Source: Rhodocyclaceae bacterium UBA1310
GTDB taxonomy: Bacteria > Pseudomonadota > Gammaproteobacteria > Burkholderiales > Rhodocyclaceae
Assembly (NCBI GenBank): GCA_002307175.1
Contig: DBTS01000097.1
Coordinates: 1-33,854, forward strand
Direction: 5' to 3'
Length of the DNA: 33,854 nt
Below, one piece after another: positions 1 to 7,189 of this stretch (position 1 is its first letter; each line of letters begins with the position of its first letter). The translations under genes and the position numbers were made by a program. The notes under the pieces are model-generated. The model had not been told where the DNA came from. It saw nothing but the letters and a program-made list of their open reading frames with translations, and made no database searches.

Positions 1-100
1 TCCTTGTCCATCGGCTCGCAGTTTCGCTCCACGCTTCCTCCCCACATGCGGTCCCCCTCATGCAGTTGCGCTTCACTTCGTTCGTCGTGATCAACTTACG

Positions 101-140
101 GCGGGACTTGCACCCGCAAGAGGGCGCCCATGCTGGGCGC
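101..140. repeat. Pair of short hairpins at the left end, repeat-like
   Basis: Two adjacent perfect inverted repeats lie here: GCGGG (101-105) with CCCGC (113-117), and GCGCCCA (124-130) with TGGGCGC (134-140). Together with the C/T-rich sequence from 1 to 100, which has no convincing reading frame, they resemble the conserved end of a dispersed non-coding element seen in beta- and gammaproteobacterial genomes. That resemblance is from memory only. Nothing to the left is visible, so it may also be the tail of an element that starts outside the window. Confidence 0.35.
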
Positions 141-148
141 ACCCAAAC

Positions 149-178
149 AAAAACGCCAGGGCTCGCCCTGGCGTTTTT
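149..178. terminator. Bidirectional rho-independent terminator
   Basis: A perfect 14-bp inverted repeat (149-162 with 165-178) is made of a GC-rich core flanked by A5 on the left and T5 on the right, so it can terminate transcription in both directions. It lies 22 nt past the stop codon of the lipoprotein gene on the minus strand and most likely ends that transcript. Confidence 0.85.
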
Positions 179-199
179 ATGTGCCCTTGCCCGTTCAAC

Positions 200-1909
200 T
201 CAGGGCATTGCACGCCCGATCAGTTTCACGTTGTAGACCGCCAGCGCCTTGCCAGCATTGCCTGCGGTGTTCCACGGATAGATGCGCACATACACGGTCT
301 GCCCGGCGCTGACCTGCAGATCCGTCGCAAAGTGTTTGGCGACAATCTCATCCTTGCCAAAACTCAGCGCGCCTTCTGCAGTCAGCCGCACCGGCTGGCT
401 GAAATCGGCATTCAGCGAATATTCCACATCGGCCTGCACGCTGTTGCCACCGCTTGACCCTAGATAAGCCGAAATCCCGGAAACACGCAGACTGCCCACT
501 GCCGGGGTAACGGCATACTGCAGATACTCCCGGGAATTACGCTCGGCAGAGCTCACCGCGTAGCGGGTGATCGTAGCATCCTGCCCATCGACAGCCATCA
601 CCACAGGTTCAGTGGCCTTCAGGCCGACCACGCTGACATTTTCCGCACTCACCGGCCCATCCACGCTGGCCTGTGCCGAACCTGTCATCGGCCACAGCAC
701 CGCCACATCCACTTCACTACCGGGCTTCACGCCCTGGCCCTTGACGCCGACAACACCCAGCTTCGCCCCCTTGTCGGCTGCAAAAACAATCGTGCCGGCG
801 TAATCACGGGCACCTTCGGGCTGAAAGCGGACTGCAAGCATCTGCGAGAACTTGCCATCAGCGTAGGGAATCTCAAGTTTGTCGGCCCAGGTCTTCTCGT
901 CAAGCGAGAGCGCATAGCCACGCGGCGCCCTCACTGTTACCTGCCCTTTGGCAGGCTGCAGCGAAAAGGCAGTCAACACCACCTGCTTGACGGCTGCATC
1001 ACCCTTGTAGCGCACACCGAAATTCAGCAGATCGGCGCTGCTCACGAGAGTCTGCGGTTCAACGATCTGGTCAGCCAGCACACCCTGCTGGCGCATGCCT
1101 TCTGCAGCGCGCTGCGCGATCAGCGTGGCGAAGAGCACCTGCGGATGGGTGTTGTCCGCTGCGATGTAGAGCGAACGTGTGGCCTCGGCATTGCCATACT
1201 GCTCCACGATATCGCGCGTAGCAGAAGTCAAATCCACAAACGGCACATCGTAACGCTCCGCCACCGCGCGCATCGCAGCCACGTAGTCGCCGCGCGGGAA
1301 CATTTCGCCGGCACCAGCCTTGGTCAGATTATGCTGACCCTTGACACTGATGTGATCACCTTCAAAATATTTGCGTGAAATCGGCGACATGAGGATAGGC
1401 TTGCCGCCCTTGAGGCGCGTTTCGATCACGTAGCGCTTGATGAACTGGTAGTAGGAATGCTCAACATCCGGGCAATTCTCGCCATCTGTGCTGCCATCAG
1501 AGCAGAACGCGTAGGTGCCGTAACGCTCGTAGTTACCTCCGGTTTTCTGATCGTTGTGGCCAAACTGGATCAGCACATAGTCACCCGTCCGGATCTGCGG
1601 GCGGATGGAAGGCCAGCGCGATTCCTCGTAGTAAAAGCTGCGTGAGCTGCGCCCACCGAGTGCCCAATTGATGACTTTCACGTCATCCTTGAGAAAAGCC
1701 GGCATCTTTTCGCCCCAACCCATCTGCGGGCGACGCTCTTCCTTATACATCGTCATCGTCGAATCGCCGATCATGTGCAGCGTGATATGGCCAGGGTCAC
1801 CAGGCACCGGCTGGAAACCGACATGGGCTATCGGCGCGGGAGTGCTCGCGCAGCCGCCAGCAAGCATCGCCACAAGAATCAGCGCGGCTTTGAAGGAACT
1901 ACTATGCAT
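200..1909 (-). CDS. Rhamnogalacturonan-acetylesterase-like SGNH/GDSL lipoprotein
   Basis: This 569-residue protein is probably an exported esterase that removes acetyl groups from plant cell-wall polysaccharide. The start at 1909 is chosen because AGGAG lies just upstream and the protein then opens with a lipoprotein signal peptide (LAGGC, Cys20). The frame is open up to 1942. SGNH blocks are visible: GDST (Ser50), GGRSS (about 85-89), FGHND (Asn119) and an Asp-x-x-His motif in DNTHP (about residue 260). This order matches the rhamnogalacturonan acetylesterase branch of the GDSL family. Residues from about 290 on are beta-rich, with a choice-of-anchor/Ig-like look, and may bind carbohydrate. 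The lipid anchor suggests an outer-membrane or periplasmic place of action. The substrate is inferred. A GntR regulator gene lies upstream on the same strand. Confidence 0.8.
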   Translation of the reverse strand: MHSSSFKAALILVAMLAGGCASTPAPIAHVGFQPVPGDPGHITLHMIGDSTMTMYKEERRPQMGWGEKMPAFLKDDVKVINWALGGRSSRSFYYEESRWPSIRPQIRTGDYVLIQFGHNDQKTGGNYERYGTYAFCSDGSTDGENCPDVEHSYYQFIKRYVIETRLKGGKPILMSPISRKYFEGDHISVKGQHNLTKAGAGEMFPRGDYVAAMRAVAERYDVPFVDLTSATRDIVEQYGNAEATRSLYIAADNTHPQVLFATLIAQRAAEGMRQQGVLADQIVEPQTLVSSADLLNFGVRYKGDAAVKQVVLTAFSLQPAKGQVTVRAPRGYALSLDEKTWADKLEIPYADGKFSQMLAVRFQPEGARDYAGTIVFAADKGAKLGVVGVKGQGVKPGSEVDVAVLWPMTGSAQASVDGPVSAENVSVVGLKATEPVVMAVDGQDATITRYAVSSAERNSREYLQYAVTPAVGSLRVSGISAYLGSSGGNSVQADVEYSLNADFSQPVRLTAEGALSFGKDEIVAKHFATDLQVSAGQTVYVRIYPWNTAGNAGKALAVYNVKLIGRAMP

Positions 1910-2151
1910 CTGAAACTCCTGAATCATTTTGGGCACACCCATGCCTGGTCAGCAGGATGGCAGCACGACTGAATAGTGAAAGGGGGGAGGAATGGCTTGT
2001 CGCGCCAGCGAGGATTTTACGCTATTCGATAGGGGTAAACCCGGATCAAATTATGCTTTGCCCTCATAAGCAAAGAGGATACTGCACTCACCCGCCATCA
2101 CATGGCGGTCGCAAGTACACCTCATCATAGGCTGGGATCAGGCCCGTTATG

Positions 2152-2158
2152 CGTATAC
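2152..2158. promoter_or_regulatory. CGTATAC box, possible GntR site
   Basis: CGTATAC sits in the gap between gntR and the lipoprotein gene, about 245 nt upstream of the lipoprotein start. The same 7-mer occurs in the intergenic region on the other side of gntR (2896-2902). FCD-type GntR regulators often bind short palindromes of this kind. A 6-bp GTATAC core is expected several times by chance in a window of this size, and one occurs inside hydE, so this is only suggestive. Confidence 0.25.
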
Positions 2159-2189
2159 AAGCTCCGCCCATCTCCACAATGCCCCGACT

Positions 2190-2864
2190 TCAGTCTGCCT
2201 GTGCCTGCAGATTCCGCACCAGCACATCCGTGGTCTGCTGGATATGCGTGCCAAGCAGTTCGAGCACTCGGGAGATATCTCTGCTCAAAGCCGCCTCCAT
2301 AAGCATCCGGTGTTCGCCGGCAAGGTCACGATCATCCACCGATATCGCAAGCGACAAGGCCCGGTAGCGTGAGTACTGCTCAAACAGCATAGTATGCAGG
2401 CGCAGCGAGCGCGGGCTCGGGCAGGCACTCATGAGTGCCTCGTGAAACGCCGTATGCGCGATATTCCACTCATTGCTGACCAAGCCATCCGGGGCAGCCA
2501 GCGCCACATGCGACAGGCAATGAAACGCAGCCAGAACACGCGCCTCCCAGGCCACATCGCCCGCCTCAATGGAACGCCGCAGGCAGTTGCCTTCCACCTC
2601 AATGCGCACACTCGTCAGATCCAGCAGATCTGCAACAGAAATCGGGGCTATCCGAAACCCCTTCTGCGGCTCCGCAATCACCAGTTCTTCCGCTGCCAGG
2701 CGCGACAGGGCCTCACGCACCGCGCTGACATTCGCTTCTACAGCCTCGGCCAGAACCTTAACATTGATCCGTTCGCCCGGCGGCAGACGGCAGGCCAGCA
2801 GATCGCACCGCAAGCGCTCGTAGGTCGTCTGGGTGAGGCTGCGGGAAGGCAGAGCAGTGGGCAT
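2190..2864 (-). CDS. GntR family transcriptional regulator (FadR/FCD subfamily)
   Basis: This is a 224-residue DNA-binding regulator. Residues 5-70 form a winged helix-turn-helix typical of GntR proteins (TYERLRCDLLACRLPPGE, then AVREALSRL and a PQKGFRI wing). The remainder is helical and fits an FCD ligand-binding domain, the class that senses organic acids and sugar acids. ATG at 2864 is preferred over the GTG at 2879 because GGAG (2877-2874) lies 9 nt before it and would overlap the GTG start. It is divergent from the fumarylacetoacetate-hydrolase-family gene, the usual arrangement for a regulator and its target. The ligand is unknown; sugar-acid intermediates are a reasonable guess. Confidence 0.85.
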   Translation of the reverse strand: MPTALPSRSLTQTTYERLRCDLLACRLPPGERINVKVLAEAVEANVSAVREALSRLAAEELVIAEPQKGFRIAPISVADLLDLTSVRIEVEGNCLRRSIEAGDVAWEARVLAAFHCLSHVALAAPDGLVSNEWNIAHTAFHEALMSACPSPRSLRLHTMLFEQYSRYRALSLAISVDDRDLAGEHRMLMEAALSRDISRVLELLGTHIQQTTDVLVRNLQAQAD

Positions 2865-2895
2865 GTATGGGAACTCCACAATTGCAAAATCAATT

Positions 2896-2903
2896 CGTAT
2901 ACG
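2896..2903. promoter_or_regulatory. CGTATACG palindrome, candidate GntR operator
   Basis: A perfect 8-bp palindrome lies in the AT-rich region between gntR (minus) and the divergent hydrolase gene (plus), 32 nt upstream of the gntR start. Position and symmetry suit an autoregulatory operator that controls both directions. A 7-nt match recurs at 2152-2158. Confidence 0.4.
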
Positions 2904-3065
2904 TAAAATAGTTTTTACGCTAGAAAAATAGATTTTATCAGATTAACGATCTAAATCAGATGTCCACTCCCAGCGATCCGGATAGTGCAGCCGCCTTCTC
3001 CACCCGAAAGCAGTCTCCGATCTGCCCCGCTATTGCCCTTGCCATTTTTGCATAAGGTCTTGATC

Positions 3066-3917
3066 ATGAAACTCTGCCGTTTTGGCCAACCAGGCCGCGA
3101 ACGCCCCGGCATTATTGATTCATTGGGGCGGGTACGCGATCTTTCCGGCCACCTCCCAGACCTGCAGCCAGAATTTCTCTCCGATGAAGCGCTGGCACGC
3201 ATTGCCACCGTCGATGTGAATATCCTGCCTCTGGTTACCGGCCCCGTCCGCTATGCGCCGCCCGTTGCCCGCATTGGCAAATACCTCGCGATCGGCCTGA
3301 ACTATCGCGACCACGCCCTGGAAGCCAATCTGCCGATTCCAACCGAGCCGGTGATCTTCACAAAGGCCGTGAGCTGCATCAATGGCGCGGACGATGCCAT
3401 CGTGCAACCGCCACACTCGACGAAACTGGATTGGGAACTGGAACTGGGCGTGATCATCGGCAAGCGCGCCAGCCATGTTGATGAGACCAGCGCACTGGAA
3501 CACGTCGCCGGCTATTGCGTAGCCAACGATGTCAGCGACCGCGGCTTCCAGTTCCAGAGCTCTCAGTGGGACAAGGGCAAGGGCTGTGACACCTTTGGCC
3601 CCATCGGCCCCTGGCTGGTGACGCGCGACGAAGTACCCGACCCGCAGAACCTGGAGATGTGGATGGAGCTCAACGGCGAGCGTCGCCAGCAGGGCAACAC
3701 GCGCACGATGATCTTCGGCGTGGCGCAGATCGTGACCTATTGCAGCCGCTACATGACACTATTCCCCGGTGACGTGATCTGTACTGGCACGCCTCCCGGT
3801 GTGGGCATGGCCGCCAAACCCGAGCCCCGCTTCCTCAAACCCGGCGACGAATTGCATCTATGCATCGCAGGGCTGGGGGAGCAGCACCAGTGCGTCATCC
3901 CCTACCCTGCTGGATAA
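3066..3917 (+). CDS. Fumarylacetoacetate hydrolase family protein (sugar-acid type)
   Basis: This 283-residue enzyme belongs to the FAH superfamily, which cleaves C-C bonds or hydrates 2-keto acids with a divalent metal. ATG 3066 is preferred over the upstream GTG at 2985 because AAGG sits 8 nt before it. Visible family features are IGLNYRDHA, the acidic metal-binding strand (WELELGVIIG), NDVSDR and the C-terminal GDVICTGTPPGVG motif. The closest relatives I recognise are 2,4-diketo-3-deoxy-L-fuconate/rhamnonate hydrolases and proteins annotated as ureidoglycolate lyase. The rhamnonate option would fit the rhamnogalacturonan-esterase-like lipoprotein nearby, since the non-phosphorylating rhamnose route ends with such an enzyme. 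Exact substrate is inference. It is probably controlled by the divergent GntR protein. Confidence 0.85.
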   Translation: MKLCRFGQPGRERPGIIDSLGRVRDLSGHLPDLQPEFLSDEALARIATVDVNILPLVTGPVRYAPPVARIGKYLAIGLNYRDHALEANLPIPTEPVIFTKAVSCINGADDAIVQPPHSTKLDWELELGVIIGKRASHVDETSALEHVAGYCVANDVSDRGFQFQSSQWDKGKGCDTFGPIGPWLVTRDEVPDPQNLEMWMELNGERRQQGNTRTMIFGVAQIVTYCSRYMTLFPGDVICTGTPPGVGMAAKPEPRFLKPGDELHLCIAGLGEQHQCVIPYPAG

Positions 3918-4616
3918 CAGAACTTTTAGGCTGTTCACGATCTGGCGCGAGAAGGGCGAGGACGGGGTTTCATGGAGCGCAGCGCCATGCCTGCCAAACC
4001 GGTTTGCTGTGCAAAGTGAACCGTGGCAAGAAGCCGCACAGAGATCCGGGTGGATATTTGAGATTCATCCGGTTGTCGTGTGGGCCAAGGCGGAAGACAA
4101 AATTTTCCACTGGGCGTTTTGCCTGGGAGTTCTCTCCGTTTGAATAAAGCACTTTTGTGGATACCGCTCGGGCTATCCAGGTAGATTTTCACCAAACAGC
4201 CATTCTTCATGCGGCACAATTCCGCTTACGTTCCACTGCCCCCACGAAAAGCATTTGGCATACCAAAATACCCCCTAAAGGTCCAACCCGAACCAACGAA
4301 GCAGGTTGTCGCAGGGCGCTGCATCAGCAGGAACAATGGAGTTCTGAGCAATTGCGCCGATTGTGAGGTTTCGCCCATGAGGGCGAAAACCTTTGAGTCC
4401 AAAAAGTAAAGAGGGGACAGCTCGAGTTCTCCCATCCAGACACAAGCTGCCCCGGCGGGCACATACGCCTGGCTGCCGAAGCCGCAAACCCTGCTCCCAC
4501 GGCTTATTCCAGCACTGACTAAGCATGCTTGAAAAACTTCGCTCGAACTGATGCGGAATACTCCTAGAATTTACGCGGATGAACAGGAAAGTTACCGCAT
4601 CAAAACGGAGGTCAGG
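3918..4616. other. About 700 bp without a recognisable gene
   Basis: No frame here has a good start, ribosome binding site or recognisable protein. Several short open frames on both strands overlap each other between about 3935 and 4220, so a decayed gene or element fragment is possible but not shown. An imperfect hairpin occurs at 4366-4392 (AGGTTTCGCCC pairing with GGGCGAAAACCT, one bulge) without a T-run. The last part (4400-4616) should hold the promoter of the methyltransferase gene. Confidence 0.5.
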
Positions 4617-5423
4617 ATGAACACCACACTGGAACGTGAAATCGGGCGCCAGATTTTCGGACAATACGCAACCATCTACACCGAAGCGCGTCCGGATTAC
4701 CCGCCGCGGGTGTATGAAATTCTCAATCAGCGATGTCGGGCCGGCACAGCCACCGCAGTATTCGAGATCGGGCCTGGAACCGGCCTCGCCACACAGCATT
4801 TACTGGATCTGGGCTGCAATCTCAGCACCATCGAACCCGACGCGCAGCTCGCCCGGGTGCTCCGCCAGCGTCTGCAACGCTACTCCCCGCAACTGCACAT
4901 CCACGAAGTGCCCTTCGAGGAGGTCAAACTCCCGGCCAACGCCTTTGATCTGGGCATTGCCGCGATGTCACTGCACTGGCTGGATCCGGCTACCGCCCTG
5001 AGCAAAGCCTGGAACCTGCTGCGGCCCGGCGGGCATTGGGCCATGTGGTGGACGGTATATGGCGACCCACTGCTGGTTGACGATTTCCTGCGGCGCACCA
5101 ATCCCCTGTTTCAGACACTGGCACATAGCCCCTCACAGGGAGATCCGCTCGGACAACCATTTTCTCTTGCGCAGGAAGCCCGCAGCCGCGAACTCGAAAA
5201 TTCAGGATTCATAGATATACGGTACGAGGAAATCCGCTGGCAATCCACGCTCACCAGAGAACAGGTGGTGAACCTGACCGCCACGTTTTCGCCTGTGGCC
5301 CACCTTGCCGAACCTGAGCGGGAAAAATTCCTCGCCGAAATTGCCCGGATCGTCGATCAGGATTTCGGTGGCAGCGTTACGCGTAATTTCGTCACCGCAA
5401 TCTACACCGCCAGAAAACCTTGA
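4617..5423 (+). CDS. Class I SAM-dependent methyltransferase
   Basis: This 268-residue soluble protein has a Methyltransferase_11-like fold. ATG 4617 is chosen because GGAGG (4607-4611) lies 5 nt upstream; the frame stays open further left but without a ribosome site. Motif I is FEIGPGTGLAT (about residues 48-58), the acidic end of strand 2 follows (TIEPD), and the LHWLDP and LRPGG motifs fit motifs II-III. The N-terminus (FGQYATIYTEARPDYPPRVYE) resembles bacterial methyltransferases related to trans-aconitate methyltransferase-like proteins of unknown substrate. It stands alone, with long gaps before and after, so context gives no hint of its substrate. Confidence 0.8.
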   Translation: MNTTLEREIGRQIFGQYATIYTEARPDYPPRVYEILNQRCRAGTATAVFEIGPGTGLATQHLLDLGCNLSTIEPDAQLARVLRQRLQRYSPQLHIHEVPFEEVKLPANAFDLGIAAMSLHWLDPATALSKAWNLLRPGGHWAMWWTVYGDPLLVDDFLRRTNPLFQTLAHSPSQGDPLGQPFSLAQEARSRELENSGFIDIRYEEIRWQSTLTREQVVNLTATFSPVAHLAEPEREKFLAEIARIVDQDFGGSVTRNFVTAIYTARKP

Positions 5424-5543
5424 GCCGCACAGGCGGTTTGGATTGCTTTTCGCTACCATTCCCATACCAAAAAGGTGGTTTTTTGCACTCTTTTATTGTG
5501 TAAGATGAGACGATTCTGATGTAAAACCATTGCCGCAGTACCC

Positions 5544-6458
5544 ATGATCGTCCGCTCCAATCTGTCCTGGTTCCGCCTCCTGTTTGTCTGGCGTGGTGCA
5601 GCGCTGCCACGCATCCTGCCCCAACTCTCGATCGTACTCGCCGTCTCGCTGCTCTCGGCAGTGCTGCGCCCCTGGTGGATGCAACACTTTCCGAACTCTT
5701 CACTGAGCATTCCCTGCTTCGCGCTGCTGGGTGTCTCGCTCGCCATCTTCCTGGGCTTTCGCAACACGGTGAGCTACGAGCGCTTCTGGGAAGCCCGCAA
5801 GCTCTGGGGCAGCCTGCTCATCACCTGCCGCTCGCTCACACGCCAGGCGCTCACCCTCAACCTTGAACCGCCACTCGCCGGGGCGTTCGTCAATGGTTGC
5901 TGTGCTTTCGCCTATGCACTCAAGGCGCAGCTGCGTCACGATGTCGAAGTCCCTGCGCTTGCCCGGCTGCTGCCAGTAGAGGTCTATGCGCGAATCGGGC
6001 CGGCACGCTTCAAGCCCGCCATGATCCTGCTCTGGCTCGGTGAGCTTGCGCGCCAGATGCGTCAGGGTGGTATCAGCGATATCGAGTGGCAGGCCATCGA
6101 TCGCAATCTCGGCACGCTCTCGGAAATACTCGGCGGCTGTGAGCGTATTTCCACCACCCCCATCCCCTTCACTTACCGCGTACTCTTCAACCGTACCGTC
6201 ACGCTCTACTGCATTCTGCTGCCAGCCGGGCTGGTCAGCAGCATCGACTGGCTCACGCCGCCCATCGCCGTATTCATCGCTTACACCTATCTCGCACTGG
6301 AACGGATTTCCGAAGAGCTCGAAGAGCCTTTCGGCGTTGAAGGCAACGATCTGCCACTTTCAATGATATGCCATACCATTGAATCGTCTCTGCGCGAAAT
6401 GCAGGGCCAGCCTTTCGCCGAGCCCGCTCCGCCCCTGCAGGGCGTGTACATGGATTGA
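5544..6458 (+). CDS. Bestrophin-like (UPF0187) membrane channel protein
   Basis: This 304-residue inner-membrane protein belongs to the bacterial bestrophin/RFP-TM family, probable anion or cation channels related to E. coli YneE and eukaryotic bestrophins. Family features are the N-terminal segment, LLGVSLAIFLGFRNTVSYERFWEARKLWG (read as two adjoining pieces, about residues 65-95) and the late motif ERISEELEEPFG, which forms the cytosolic gate region. Hydrophobic stretches near 30-45, 60-75 and 215-245 fit the expected membrane helices. No strong ribosome binding site precedes ATG 5544, but the length matches the family. It appears monocistronic. Confidence 0.8.
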   Translation: MIVRSNLSWFRLLFVWRGAALPRILPQLSIVLAVSLLSAVLRPWWMQHFPNSSLSIPCFALLGVSLAIFLGFRNTVSYERFWEARKLWGSLLITCRSLTRQALTLNLEPPLAGAFVNGCCAFAYALKAQLRHDVEVPALARLLPVEVYARIGPARFKPAMILLWLGELARQMRQGGISDIEWQAIDRNLGTLSEILGGCERISTTPIPFTYRVLFNRTVTLYCILLPAGLVSSIDWLTPPIAVFIAYTYLALERISEELEEPFGVEGNDLPLSMICHTIESSLREMQGQPFAEPAPPLQGVYMD

Positions 6459-6606
6459 TGCAATCCCCGAGAACCAGTCAATTCCTGCACTGCAAGCATG
6501 GTTTTGTGTCACGCATTTACGCATGCATCATGTTTCCGGACACATTCCGTTCGGCGGCCAACAGAGAGAAAAAGATGGAAAAATTTCCCGGGCCCATTAA
6601 AATAGA

Positions 6607-6616
6607 TAGCAAGCTA
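6607..6616. promoter_or_regulatory. TAGCAAGCTA inverted repeat, candidate MarR operator
   Basis: TAGC-AA-GCTA is a short perfect inverted repeat in an AT-rich stretch (6595-6650) about 50 nt upstream of the marR-type gene. MarR proteins typically autoregulate by binding such palindromes over their own promoter and thereby control the downstream pump genes. The site is short, so this is tentative. Confidence 0.35.
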
Positions 6617-6664
6617 CCAATTTAATTATTACCTATTAATCTACCTGATGACCTGGAGACAAAA

Positions 6665-7189
6665 ATGAATACCTCTCACACAACACCAAGACGCAGCACA
6701 CTGCGCAAGCGCGAAGCCCTTCTGATGAGTTTCGGCGCCAACCTCTCGGTGCTGGAGCGTGCCTATCGCGCCGCCGCCAACCAGGCCGTGGCGCATGTGG
6801 GGCTATCGCAGTCCATGGCCTGGCCGCTGATCATGATCGGCCGCTATGGGGAAGGCCTGCGTCAGGGCATGCTCGCCAATCTGCTGGGCATCGAAGGCCC
6901 GTCCCTGGTCCGCTCGCTGGATCAGTTGCAGGAGGGCGGCTTCATCGAGCGGCGCGAAGACGCGCTGGACCGCCGCGCCAAGACCATGCACCTGACTGCA
7001 GCCGGCCAGCACGCCTGCTCACTGGCAGAAGCTGCCCTGCGCGAGATGCGGGCCAGCCTCTTCGAAGACTTTGACGAAGAAGAACTGGCTGCGATGGAAC
7101 GTTTCATGCAGACCTTGCAGGTTCGCCTGGGCTGCGCCCACCTGATGCTTCCTCCGCTCCCCAAGGCAACAGGAGCCCTTGAAACGTGA
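6665..7189 (+). CDS. MarR family transcriptional regulator
   Basis: This 174-residue winged-helix regulator is the first gene of the efflux operon. GGAG (6655-6658) stands 6 nt before ATG. The central part reads as a MarR DNA-binding domain: a recognition segment (LANLLGIEGPSLVRSLDQL, about residues 70-90) followed by the wing (GGFIERREDALDRRAKTMHLT). MarR proteins of this sort usually repress pumps for phenolic or aromatic acids and are released when such compounds bind. Its stop codon overlaps the GTG start of the FUSC gene (GTGA), so the two are translationally coupled and the regulator is made with the pump it probably controls. Confidence 0.88.
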   Translation: MNTSHTTPRRSTLRKREALLMSFGANLSVLERAYRAAANQAVAHVGLSQSMAWPLIMIGRYGEGLRQGMLANLLGIEGPSLVRSLDQLQEGGFIERREDALDRRAKTMHLTAAGQHACSLAEAALREMRASLFEDFDEEELAAMERFMQTLQVRLGCAHLMLPPLPKATGALET

